The translations under genes were made by a program, and so were the position numbers. Below, piece after piece: positions 52,683 through 63,900 of a stretch of DNA of 64,000 nucleotides. Where the stretch lies: the NCBI GenBank assembly GCA_031835245.1, contig JAVKOQ010000022.1, positions 273,501 to 337,500 on the forward strand, given 5' to 3'. This DNA is from Balamuthia mandrillaris. Taxonomy: Eukaryota; Discosea; Longamoebia; Balamuthiidae. The stretch's first letter is position 1, and each line of letters starts with the position of its first letter. The notes beneath the pieces were generated by a model. It saw nothing but the letters and a program-made list of their open reading frames with translations. It searched no databases and was not told the DNA's origin.

Positions 52683-53922
52683 CGTTCTTTTGAAAAGGGT
52701 CACATGCTCATTGTTGCATCCCATATTAGCTTTATATGTATCAATTAGCTCGGTCGCTTGCCTACGTGCACTCTCTTGGCATCTGCCACAGGGACATCAA
52801 GCCTCAAAATCTCCTTGTAGATCCACAAACTGGAGAGTTGAAACTCTGTGATTTTGGAAGGTATGCTAAATATCGCAGAAAAAAAGAAGAAACCTGATGC
52901 TGATTTCCCCTCTTGCTTTCAAATACACAGTGCCAAGAAGCTCATTGCAGGACAGGATAACGTTGCTTACATTTGTTCCCGTTACTACCGTGCGCCAGAA
53001 CTTATCTTTGGCTCGAAGAGATACACTACCACAATTGGTAACACTTTCTATTCTTTCTTGCTATCTTTTCCCCCATTTATCTGATTCATTCTTTTCATTT
53101 TATCACTTTTCTCATCCTTCTCTTATTTCCATCCAATTCCTCTCAATACTATGAATGATTTTTTACTTAATCGTTTCCTTCCTCCTCCATTACAATTAAA
53201 ACGACAGACGTATGGTCCATGGGTTGTGTGATGGCAGAGCTGTTGCTAGGCCAACCGCTATTCCTGGGGGAGAGCGGCGTGGACCAGCTAGTGGAAATCA
53301 TCAAAGTGCTGGGAACCCCCACCAGAGAGCAGATCCAATGCATGAACGAACACTACACTGAATTCAACTTCCCCCTCATCAAAGCTCGCCCTTGGAACAA
53401 GATCTTCCGTCCCCGCACCCCACCGGAGGCCCTCGACCTCATTTCGCAGGTGTTAAAGTATGAGCCAGACCAGCGTTTGACACCGTGGCAGATCTGCGCT
53501 CACCCTTTCTTTGACGAGCTGCGGGATCAGAGCGCGAGGCTTCCCAATGGACGACCTTTGCCCGACAATCTCTTCAATTTTACTCGTCAAGGTTGGTCTC
53601 TCTTTTCTCTTTCTCTCTGTCGTTTTTTTTTGTCTGCTCTGTGTTACGCTTTCGTCCTTGTTCCTCTTTGTTCTTTCTTTTTCGTTTTTGCTTTTCGTGC
53701 ATTCTATTTTTCTCCTTTTCTTTATCGTTTTGTTGCTGATCATTTATTTGCATCTTTCAAATACAACGAATAGAATTGGCGGAGATAAGGAAAAGTGGGT
53801 TGGAAAGGACGCTGATACCGGACTGGGTGGCGGAGCGTTTGCGGGAAGGTGGTAGCAGTGGAGGAAGCAGCAGCCAAGACATGAGCTCCTCCTCTTCTTC
53901 CTCCCAAAAGAGTCAGACGTAG
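51752..53922 (+). CDS. GSK3: Glycogen synthase kinase 3
   Basis: Seven exons (51752-52019, 52131-52318, 52394-52591, 52730-52860, 52931-53037, 53208-53591, 53774-53922) give 474 residues. An N-terminal Ser/Thr-rich extension of about 100 residues precedes the kinase: [12 protein letters not shown] (glycine loop), VAIKKVLQD (catalytic Lys), [16 protein letters not shown] and the GSK3 signature [18 protein letters not shown], which includes the activation-loop Tyr. LGTPTREQI and [19 protein letters not shown] also match GSK3. GSK3 is a constitutively active Ser/Thr kinase in development and metabolism signalling. The first two introns (111 and 75 nt) are multiples of three without stops. A weak Ser-rich tail ends the protein. 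Confidence 0.95.
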
Positions 53923-54172
53923 CAGCTACAATGACACGAACTACCTGGTAAACTTGCAGAAATACTCGAAAAAAACAACTAAAAGACAGACGAACGAAAA
54001 AAAAAAATAAGGAGGGAAACCCTTTCATCTTCTTGACCTCCACCACGTTACTCCTCTCCTCTTTCTCTTTCTCATTCTCAATCTCTATTTTTTGCTTTTA
54101 TGTTATTTCGTTCAACTATAAAATTATTTCTTTCTTTATTATTATTTACACTTTATCTTTTGTTACATTTGT

Positions 54173-55311
54173 TCACCCTCTTCTCTCCTTGTTCTCTTCT
54201 TCCTCCTCTCGAGAAGATGCTTTACATGGAGGAGAAGAAGGGGGAACAGAGGAAGGGGAAGGGCCTGAAGGAGAGGAAGGAGTAGAATCTGCAGGTGAAG
54301 AAGAGGAGGAAGTCGAACCAGAAGATAAAGCCCTGGAGACCCCTCTCCTAGCAGCAACAAAGGAGTGATAAACTCCAGCCGCCACAAAGACGCCCCCACT
54401 GCCAACCACCAAGACAGGCACCGCCATGAGGCCTCCGCTCAAAACGCCTCCCACGACTACCCACTGGACGGCCGTCAGGAGGATCCGCGGGGAGAGGGCC
54501 ACCGCCATGGAGGCCATGAACCCTGCCCCGGTGGCCAAAGTCCAGTTTTGGAGGAGGCGGTAGATCCCCTCCAGTGCGAACCTTCCGCCGAGCAAGAATC
54601 CGAAGAAGAAGGCCGTGCCTGTTGCCCGCAGAACCACTTGGAGTTGCAACACGAGATAAGATGGGAGTCAAAGAGAGAGAGAAGCAGAGAGAGAAGCTTA
54701 CCTCCGAGTTTGTTGGTGACACCAAAGGAAGGCCAGTTGGCAAAGAAGCTGCTTCGTTCAAGTGGATGTTGGGTTGTGTCTTCCTGTTCAACCAGTTGGC
54801 TTTTTTCAATCCACACCCATTCCTCCTCCTCTTCTTCCTCCTCTTCCTCCTCTGCATCGTTTTCTTCAGAAGGGCTCTTCTGCTGTTTCAGTTTTTCTTC
54901 TTCTTGTTGTGCCCGTGGTTCTGTTGTCGTTGTAGTTGTTGTGTTCTTATGCAGTTGTTTCTCGCTCCAACGATAAGCTCGCTTTCTTCTTGCCTCTTCC
55001 ATTTGTTCAGCCAAGCTTTTGTTTTCTTCTTTCTGCCCTCTTTTGACCTTCTCCCCTTCTTCTTTTTCTCCCTCTCCTTCTCCTTGTCCTACCACGACGA
55101 ACCGTTCGAAGGGAGGGTTGGAGCGCAACCACTCCGAGAGGCCAGGAAGCTCCTCCGCCGGCACCAGGACGTAGTCCCGCTCTCTGGTCTGTTGGTTGTT
55201 CATGTCCTCGTGCACCCTCGCCAGCAAGGAGGACATCATGGCCGTCCTTCCATCTGCCTCCTCTTCTTGCTCTTGAGTAACTACCGTGGTCGTTGTGGTG
55301 GTGGTGCTCAT
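54173..55311 (-). CDS. Unidentified multi-spanning membrane protein
   Basis: Exons 55311-54702 and 54636-54173 give 357 residues; the ATG at 55311 is the first one, as the longer frame opens with TTG. Residues 1-200 are hydrophilic, with Thr and Glu runs and two short ordered-looking stretches (RERDYVLVPAEELPGLSEWL, EWVWIEKSQLVEQ). The C-terminal half has three or four hydrophobic segments rich in Gly, Ala and Val (VVLRATGTAFFFGFLLG, LLTAVQWVVVGGVLSGG) and a Ser-rich acidic tail. I do not recognise the family. It lies convergently to GSK3, with 250 bp between stops. Confidence 0.65.
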
Positions 55312-55470
55312 CGTTGTTATTTTCTCCTTCTTTTTTGTTGCTTTCTTCTCCGTATGGTTAGGTCGACAGAAATTGCCTGTCGACAAATGTTTGATTTCTG
55401 GTTGGTGTTTTGAAATTTAAATTACGATCTGGTCTGCTTTTTATCTTTTTTTTGTGTTTCTTTTTTTTTT

Positions 55471-56614
55471 TTACTCGTCTAGCATCCATGCATAGGGTGT
55501 ATCTTTCAAGGCCTTCACCACTTCCTCCCAGTTCTTTATGTAGAAAGACTTGGGCTTGGCGTGTAGCTTGACGTAACTGACAGGCACTGTTTCAGTTGAT
55601 AGGGCTCCACAATCGCATCCAAGAAACCTGGCCATGCGACAAAGTTCTTTTGAAGTGTTATTGCGGAGCTCCTCGTAAGTCAGGGAGATGTACGGTAACC
55701 CTGCCTAGACAAAGTCACAAAGGCTTTCATTGTTCACTCCAAAAAGAAGATGGCAAAAAAAGATGAGATTGAGCAAACCTGTTCCAACTTGCTACGTTGT
55801 TCTTCTATCGCATTTTGACGCTTTTTGAGAAACACCTTCAGAGAGCTCACATCAGCCTGGATCTTCATATGCTCATGCTTGGCGGCACACTCTTCCGTGT
55901 GGCAGTTCCAGTGTGTTTTTTCCATTGTTTGATGTTGTAACTGGGCCTCATAGGAAAGATACGCTGCCAACAAGTCTAGCCTCTTCAGCAAAACTACGGA
56001 GTAGCCTGTACTTTTCAACCGAGGCAACAACCATGGCTGCTGTACAACGTCGTCATGCTGAGGAGCAGCATCATCGATGGACCCAAATTAAAAAAATCAG
56101 CAGACCCGGAAGGAATGAAACAAACCATAATGATAAATGCGGTGATGTTTGCGTTCTCATGTGTTGCCAGTTCTCTCTCAGTGACCTTGGAAGATTTCAC
56201 CGGCCGCTTGAAAGCAAAGAGTTCCCTTCCAACTGGGAGAGAGAACGATTCCTTGATAAGCTGTGCAAGGATTTTATGTAAGCACAGCATAAACCTATCA
56301 TTTGGATGATTCAGATGGAGTAACGTAGGTACATCTCGAAGGTAGTGTGTGCCGCTGCGTTGCATGGAGTAGATAAAAAACTTTGGGATTCTATCAGCAC
56401 ATGGTTTGCTGACATGACCATTGGCTTCCGATGAAGGAACCGCTGCATCTTTCTGATCTTTGCTGACTACAGTGGGAATTGGTATCAGATGGGGAGACTG
56501 CTGGGATTGTGGCGTTGCCGACCGAAGCAAACCGACCCCAAAGCAAAACACCAGCAGTACGCCAACCCCGATGACCACCTGCCTGTCGTTCGGAGGATGT
56601 CGAGTCATTATCAT
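55471..56614 (-). CDS. Sulfotransferase-like type II membrane protein, paralogue B
   Basis: Exons 56614-56333, 56260-56126, 56057-55779 and 55704-55471, all joined by phase-0 introns, give 309 residues. A short N-terminus is followed by one membrane segment (VVIGVGVLLVFCFGVGLL) and a stem. KFFIYSMQRSGTHYLRD resembles a 5'-phosphosulfate-binding loop, then come VGRELF, VVLLKRLDLLAAYLSYE, LTYEELRNN and a C-terminal DTPYAWMLDE. Exon count, intron phases and even exon 2 length (135 nt) equal those of paralogue A at 5.8-7.2 kb, so both derive from one ancestor. The cytosol-to-lumen topology suggests a Golgi enzyme; the acceptor is unknown. Confidence 0.72.
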
Positions 56615-56925
56615 TCCGCCTTTCTGTTTTACTTTTACAACGAAAAGGCAGGCTTGACCTTTTATGGAACAGTCGGCAAAATAATGAAATTTCGTGGAAA
56701 TATGCAACGAAAATCCCTCTATGCAGAATGGACCCTCTCCTGCCGTTGTGGTAGTGGTCCACCATGCTGCCGTCGACGTCGTTCACCATCTAGTAATCGT
56801 AATGAACACCAGGAGCTCTCGCATTTTTCTCTACTAGATCCCAGGAACTGATCTGTTGAAGTTAAACATGAATGGCAAGCAATTGGTGTAGCAACGAAGT
56901 AACGGAGTCAATAGGACAGCGAAGC

Positions 56926-56972
<47 letters not shown>

Positions 56973-57714
56973 GCTTCCCCGCAGGAAAACGAGTAATAAG
57001 TACTTAATCTGTTTCGACAATAGGAGCAGAATTGCACGACTACGAACTTGAAGACCGGAGGGACAGAGCGAGAGAAAAAGTTAGGAGAAGCCACCGTATT
57101 GACCGGTCCTTCCATGAAACTCATTACTCTATCTGCCAACTTTTTTCATCGAAAACAAACATATAACCTCCGTGGAACGGGGGTATATGCCCTTGCCGCA
57201 ATGCCACGAAAAGGCACCAGACGCTTGGAACGACACCAGAAATATCTCGTAGTTTCAGGAAGAAAGAAACCCGAAAACAGTCCTTTAATACATATTTAGA
57301 ACTTCGACCTGTCCGTTACGCCTTTTTAATCTGTCCATAGTTTTACTCGCTTCTTACCCCACCAGCCCGCAAGACAGTGTTTTGCCTTTACCCTATTCCC
57401 ACCGGCGGTTCACCCGACGACTTTTCGCTGAGATTGCGCGGGATGTAATGCACAAAAGCGATGGACCGTGCCGCCCATTGGTAGAGGCGATGCACAGAAA
57501 GGCGAAAAGACAAGGCAGAATGGATAACGATTTGGTTCCTGATGCAGCTAGTTTTCATCTGTTTCATCCATCTGTTGGCCCTCCCTTCCCTTCCCTTTCT
57601 TCAAACACTATAAATATATATATTCTTTGGGAAAGAAAGAGAGAGAACAAAACATAAACACTTTTAAAAAAAAAACTACATAAACTCTCTCCGCCACTCA
57701 ACAAGGCAAACGGC
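56615..57714. other. Region between paralogue B and a small ORF; possible short exons
   Basis: Contains ATGAAATTTCGTGG (56684-56697) in the paralogue B 5' flank and (GA)n at 56935-56966. Two basic reading frames, about 57190-57297 (MPRKGTRRLERHQKYLVV) and about 57366-57570 (RRFTRRLFAEIARDVMHK), could be exons of a small basic protein, but I could not join them in phase. Confidence 0.3.
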
Positions 57715-57963
57715 ATGACGCATTACATGAAACTGAAGAGGAAGGGAGCCTTTCAGAAGTACCTCAGGCGGGAGGAGAAGCTCAGCAAAACGCCCATCAG
57801 CCAGAGCTGCGAGGATCTCCCGACGGTGAAACCCAAAAGCAAAAAGACGATGAGGAAGAGAGCGGGAACCACCACAGAGGAGTACAAGTTGACCAAGAGC
57901 TCCACTTTGCCCTCCTTGCCATATCCTACCAGAAAAAGTCCTCTTTACGTTGCTGAATGGTGA
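57715..57963 (+). CDS. Small basic ORF, unknown
   Basis: An 82-codon ATG frame coding a Lys/Arg-rich protein (MTHYMKLKRKGAFQKYLRR ... KSKKTMRKRAG). A poly-A-rich leader with TATATATA words precedes it and a GAATGGTGA stop ends it. GC content is higher than in the flanks and codon choice looks gene-like. No family is recognised; it might be the last exon of a longer gene. Confidence 0.4.
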   Translation: MTHYMKLKRKGAFQKYLRREEKLSKTPISQSCEDLPTVKPKSKKTMRKRAGTTTEEYKLTKSSTLPSLPYPTRKSPLYVAEW

Positions 57964-58133
57964 AAGGAAGGGAGGAAAGAGAGAGAGAGAGAGAGAGAGA
58001 GAAACAAGCTTGTACAAAAAACGAAAAGATGACTGCCAAGAGCTGGTAGTTGCTTGTGTGTTTGTGAATATGAAGAAGTAAATAACAAAACTCCAAAGAG
58101 TTTTTCACGAAATGTGGTCAGCTTTTTTTCCGG

Positions 58134-58726
58134 TCAAGAAAGATACGTCTCTGCGAATTGGTTAACCTCTTCTTCCGTGTGGAGAAGATAGATGCGTGAG
58201 AAGCCCTCCGCCTTCATGGGAGCCGTCAGCATCGACGCGAAGCGATCAATGATGGCGAACCCTTTTCAGCAAAGAAATGATCAGTGGACAGCAAGAAAGG
58301 ACAATAAATAAACATAAAAAGAATGAAAGAACGAAGGAGAGGATCTAAAAAAGGCTATTAAATAAATATGACGGAGTGCCGATAGAAAAAGAAGAAAAGT
58401 ACCTGAATCTCCCTCCTGGATGGTGGGATGGTCCTTACGCACAAAGACACGTTGTTTACAAATCTCGGGAGGAAGGTCCAGCCATGCTATCTCAATCTGG
58501 TAACCAAACTTGTGAGCAAACTTTATCCAATTATGTCGTTGTTGATAATCAAAGTTGCAGCGATCGATGATAACATTCTAAAAGGAGAGAGAATGTAAGC
58601 AACGAACAAGAACAAGGAGAAGAAGGAGGAGAGTTGATGCTACCTTGCCCTTCTTGAGGGCAACTTGCATTGCAGCTTCGCATTTTTGCCTTGTTCTGCA
58701 TTAAATAAAAAGAAGCAAACATAATC

Positions 58727-58769
<43 letters not shown>

Positions 58770-60790
58770 CAAGAAAAGAATATGGCAAAGAAAATGACCC
58801 CATTTCATCTTGATTGACTCGCTCCCATTGAGGAAAACCCACGTTGAGCAAGCGATTGGCAAGCGTGGACTTGCCGCTGCCTGGAACGCCCATCAACAAC
58901 AGGATCCGTTTTTCTCCAACCGTACCAGATTCCTCTTCTACAAAAGGTCTTCCTTCCACGAATGCCATTATGTCCTATTGGTTTTATAATGTTTTTGAGC
59001 AACAAAAGTGAAAAGTGAGCAAGAAAAAGAATAAACTAAAAAAAAAAGTGGCAATACCTTTTCATAACGGTTCCACACGGTAGGACACATGTCAAGGGCC
59101 TCACAAAGCGAAGTATCAGTAACATGCGTGTTGGCTTTATGGAGCTTGTCAAGAGCGTACAAGACCTCCGCTTGCAGCGCCAAGTCGAATTGTTCTCTGT
59201 GATGAGGCTCTATGTCGCGAGGTTTTATCTTAAAGAGAGAGTCTCTGCTAATAGCCGCTCCTCTTTCGTTCAACAAGTACAACACGAAACCTTCTGCCAG
59301 GAATCGGTCCAGTTGGAAGGAATACGGAAGAGAATGCCGCTCGCGATGTTCTTTGTTGACTTGTGCGCATTCCTGTTGAATCTGTTGACAACATTTTTGG
59401 AGATGAGCGCTGCTTTGAAACGGATGAGGACCGGCCATCTTCAAGAAAGATAGACTCGTCGAATCAGAGGGAAAGAGAAGTTCGTCTCGTTCGTTCTCAG
59501 CAGTGATTGCTTGCTGATTCTCTTTCTCTTGGTGGTCTGTCACTCTTGTCCTTTGTAATGACGAAGAGGGATAGAGAAGAGGAAGAATGGAGCCCTCGTG
59601 TGTGGTAGAGAAAAGTGGAGCTAGGAAGAGGTCAGGATGGTAGCGAACCAGGTGCGGATTCTTTGCTCCGCACAACTCAAAAGTAACGGACTGTACACTC
59701 CTTTCACGTAAAGGATTCAAAAGTGTTGGAAATGAGTCGTCATTCAGCCGTAATGGAGTTTTCAGACCAAAAGGCAATCTGCGATTCCTGTTTCGCTTCG
59801 CAGCTTTTCCCGCCCCTTCCTCCCCTTCCTCCCCTTCCTCCCCTTCCTCTCTTTCTTCCTCTTCTTCTCTGTTAAATTGCTGAGAGGCAGGCAACAGTGC
59901 CTCCAGTGTGAGAGACAACAGATCGGAATAGGGAGTATCCGAGAGGAAGGGAGCAAATCTGGATTTGGCCGTTACGTGTTGTTCGCCTGCTCCGTCCCTG
60001 TACTTGTAAAACGTGATGGCATCACCGTTCCATTTCTGTTATTTGTCCCACCGTTAGAAGCAAAGGCAACGTTCAGAACGAGCAAGAAGAAGGAGAGAGA
60101 ACTCAAAGGAAACGAACCTTGGAGAGATAAAACTGCGAGCAAGGACCAAAGTCCTTGAACGGTTTATCGGAGGCCTCCGTTTCCTCGCTGTCGGGACCGT
60201 TAAACTTGTAAGGCATTTGGATACGTGGCACGCCAAAGATCACAAGAGGGCTATCCCCCAGCGCCTCCTCGTTGATAGCCGTAATGAACAAGGAACCCGA
60301 GTGCCGTCCCTCCTGTAGTTGGTTGTAAACATGACAGAGAAGGATGAGAATCAACAAGGAAAGGAAGGAAGGAAGGAAGGAAGGAAGGAAGGAAGGAAGG
60401 AAGGAAGGAAGGAAGGAAGGAAGGAAGGGAAGGCAGAAAAAGGGGAGATAGAAGAACGAATGAAAAGACAAAGCCAGATCGTGTGAAGAGGAGAAGCAAA
60501 GCGAAACCTGTTTGCAAACAAAGCCGGAAAGCTTATTCGACGGATTGAATGGATCCCTAGCGTCGAACCAAACGCACTGGCCATTACCGCACTGGAAATA
60601 ATTGGCCGCCCTTCAAGATAAAGATGGAAAAAAGCGAAAAGAAAGAAAGAAAAAGAAAAAAAAAACAAACGTTATTGGGAAGAAAAAAAGAACAAGCGGA
60701 TGTGAAAGAGGAAACGAACAAAGCTTGGGCTTGCCTCTCTGGTTTGGTCTTGCCCACCACCGCTCGTTGAACTCCCCTTCCGTTCCTCAT
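58134..60790 (-). CDS. RNA ligase-polynucleotide kinase fusion
   Basis: Eight exons (60790-60720, 60610-60508, 60312-60118, 60035-59058, 58974-58799, 58695-58644, 58577-58403, 58261-58134) give 625 residues, every phase matching. Residues about 120-460 look like a covalent nucleotidyltransferase/RNA ligase: motif I KKWNGDAITFYKY (candidate adenylated Lys, about residue 125), FELCGAKNPHLVRY (motif III/IIIa), AEGFVLYL (motif IV) and LFKIKPRDI (motif V). Residues about 460-625 are a T4-Pnkp-type kinase: GVPGSGKSTLA (P-loop), VNQDEMGTRQKCEAAMQVALKKGK, NVIIDRCN, and RVFVRKDHPT (lid). A Glu/Gly run (about 185-205) separates blocks. Together they could phosphorylate 5' ends and seal RNA, as in tRNA splicing or repair. 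No phosphodiesterase or phosphatase domain is visible. Confidence 0.8.
60357..60430 (+). repeat. GGAA tetranucleotide array
   Basis: About 70 bp of (GGAA)n in an intron of the ligase-kinase gene; on the coding strand it is (TTCC)n. Confidence 0.9.
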
Positions 60791-60896
60791 CTTTCAATCC
60801 GTTGATAATTTCAAATTTTTTTGGAGTATTTTTAATTTTATTTTTGGAGCAAAATTTTTCGCAGAAACAAATTTGCCTGAGGAGTAGCAATCTGTC

Positions 60897-60926
60897 CATG
60901 ATATTTTCGTGTCGTCATGATATTTT
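60897..60926. promoter_or_regulatory. Palindromic element before the ligase-kinase gene
   Basis: ATTTTCGTGTCGTCATGATA, flanked by a repeated CATGATATTTT, lies 107-136 bp upstream of the ATG at 60790 (minus strand). It is the best match to the recurring consensus. Confidence 0.5.
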
Positions 60927-60998
60927 ATAATTTAATTCTAAACAAATAAAAATAAATAGAAGAAAAAAAGTTTTTACAAAACAAAAAAACAAAGTGAA

Positions 60999-63900
60999 TC
61001 ATAGCGTTTGGTTCGAATGCGAAAGACGAAGGCCAGTCCTTTGTCTTGCCAACGAAGCACGTACGTAAAGCTCCTCTGCCTCCTGCTCGTTCTTGCCTCG
61101 ACAGCTTAAAAAGTCGGCAAAGGCCTGTAATGCCACCGGGTCATCGTCCCCTTCCCTCAGCTCGATTGCTTTGCGATAGTGAAGCTCCGCCTCCTCTGCC
61201 AGTTCCATCGTCTCGTCCAGGAATTGGGCGTACTTCACGTGGCAGTCCACGTGGCCGGGGTCCAATTTGAGCGTGTGGAGAAACGTGGCGTTGGCTCTCG
61301 CGCTGTCGCCGGAGCAGGCCAGACAGTGCGCCCATTGGGTCAGAGCGCGAACGTCCGATGGGTTGCTCTCGACAGCTTTTTCAAATTGTTCTGCTGCCAG
61401 TCTTTGTGAATGTCAGCAAAACAAGAAAGGAAAGAACAAAGTAGAGAGGGACAAAGAAGGAAGAGAGGAGAGAGAAGCAGAGAAGCAGAGAGCGAAAAGA
61501 GAACAAGAAAAAGAAACGACTATAAAGAAATCCAAAGAGAAACGAAGAGGAAGGAAAAGAAAAAAGAGAGTAACTGAAAGTATTTCCGGCTTTCTCCAGG
61601 GGATGTAACGTCCAATACAATTGCTCTTGCTTTTAACACAAATCCCAATGCAAAATGCACTGATAGCAAAAATGGTGATCGTTAATAAAAACACAAACAA
61701 CAACCAAAACAAAAGCAATACCAATATTGAGATGTTTCACGCGAACGCCCATCGCTTGAATATCAGAAGCGTGAAACGGTTTCACCAATTGCTGAGTGAA
61801 GAACTCGCGGTCCAAGGCATCCACGTGTGGCACGCATTCCAGCTGTGCCATTTCCTTCAAGCGATGATAGAGCAGCGCCAAGGAAGCAAAAGGATCGGAA
61901 AAGCAAAGCTCGTCCTGCTTCTTCTTTTCCGTCTCGTCGGTTGAAGTTGTCGGCATTGCTATCACTTGACTGCTTTGAATACCTCCTATTACCATTTGCA
62001 ACATGCCTCCTGCTTCCATTTTTTTGGTCTTGCTCTTGTTTCTGTTCTTGCTTTTGTTCTTTTGTTGTTCTTTCTTGTCCTTTTTCGTTCGTTGTTGTTG
62101 CTGTTCTTTCGTTTTCTTGCTTTTGGATGAAAATATAGATGATATTGATGAAGAAGATGAGGAATTCGAAGAAGACAAAGTGGAAGCAGCAGAAGGGGAT
62201 GATGAAGAGGCAGCAGTAGGAGGAGCTGAGGAAGAGAGAGTTGACGTTTGCTTTGTATTAACATTCTGTCCAAAGAAGATAGCTTTCAAACTTAGCTGGT
62301 TTTTGTTTTTGTTTTCGTTCTTCTGTTCCAACTCTTCTACACCTCCCACATACTTTTTCGTTAACATTGGCAGCAAAACTTGATCCCAATATTGAGCGGA
62401 GGCAGGACTGTCCCCAAAAAGCAAGTTGAGATGGTCGGCGATGACGCCATGAGCTTCCTGTGACCGACCCAAGCCATTGCTCTGATGGTGAAGCTGTAGC
62501 CGCAGAGCAGCTCGCAACTCTGTTTTGCTGCACCGAGCGATCATCTCTATCAATAGCAGATGCTTACTTTCCTTGCAGCTTACCAAAGAGCGCAACAAAC
62601 CAAGATAACGCATGTTGATGCCGCGTTTATGAAGCTCAAAGCTTAACTTACGTCGCCGCATAAGCGAGAGGAGGTAATGCGGGTCTGCCTCGAAGAGGGA
62701 GGCCTGAGCAGGGATGACTTGTTGGATGAGGCGCTGTGTGGCCTCCTCCACCTCTTTGTTGTGGCTGCGCTGTTCTGTATCGTGTATCTGAAACCCTGAT
62801 AGAGCTGTATGCATAGATGAGACAGAATGATGAGTGTGAGAGAGAACGAGAGCAAGAGAGATGAGGGTCGTAAAATAACAGGGAGAAATACCATCAGAAC
62901 ACAAAGGCACAGGGTTGGTTTTTACAAGTTCGGGTCGCAGCAGCCAATACAAATTGCTACCAGTCTGCCTACATTGGTGTAATAAACGTATGGAGGGAGT
63001 ATTAACAAGCCCGATTCATTTTTAAAGAAGGCACAGAAGAAAATGAAACTCACGCTGGAAAATGAAGAGGATATTCTGCTGGAAACACCCGTGCAAAGTC
63101 GAGCAAGTAAAACCGATTCGTTTTCTACAAGCATGCCAACAGAGAAGTAGAAGCTGATGGTAAACACAAGGAACCCGAAATAGAGGAAGGCTGACTAACC
63201 TTGACATAATGGCCTTCTATATCAGCAGGCATATACATTCTTTGCGGCTTTCGACATGGCCTGGATCCAGCCACATGCTCTTTCAAGTTTAGCTGCACAG
63301 CCAACGCCTTGATTCTCTCTTTCCATCCTTGCGCTTGCTCCAAAGCGTCATCATCTTCACCGCCAGGGGAGAAGACTGTCCTTCCTCCATCCGCCGAGCC
63401 ATAGACCAAAGTAGAGACCCCAGAAATGGGCAGCAATGCAGAGGCCAACAAACGAAAGCCCCGATGGTCAATGAGACAGGCCAAAGGAAAACATAGACCC
63501 CCAGCAGCGCCGGTACTTTTGCTGCCTTGATGGCTGCTCCAACTGGCGCGGCTGTTTAGGCAGGCGCCCAGGCCTTTGAGCTCGTGGGAGGCCACTTTGC
63601 CGGCCAAGCCAGCGTCGTTGTTGTATAGGCCACTGGTGTCGCGGGCAAACTTGAAGAGAATCTTTCGAACGATGTATCTGTCGGTTTAGGAGAAGCGAGA
63701 ACAGAATGAGATAGCGAGGCGAGAAGCGAAGAAGCAGAGAAGAGACGAGAAGAGCAAACTTTTCGCCGCCAGCAATACCGCCAGCAGAGGCAGGAGGGAT
63801 GGTTTTTTCCCCATCGGGCAAACACTGCTCGCGTATGATAATGGTGCCATAGAGCTTGGCCGTCTCCATAAAATCCATCGCCAGCTGTTTGATCTGATCA

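Noticed and set aside
54574-55413. 279-codon plus-strand frame opposite the 54-55 kb membrane protein
   Set aside because: Its composition (runs of Phe, Ser, Cys, Leu) is the antisense of Glu/Lys/Thr-rich coding sequence. The minus strand gives phase-consistent exons and a real ATG.
57366-57570. Possible histone H3-like segment (RRFTRRLFAEIARDV resembles the H3 alpha-1/loop-1 region)
   Set aside because: Only about a dozen residues resemble H3. No neighbouring exon with the rest of the fold could be spliced in phase, and the following residues do not fit alpha-2.
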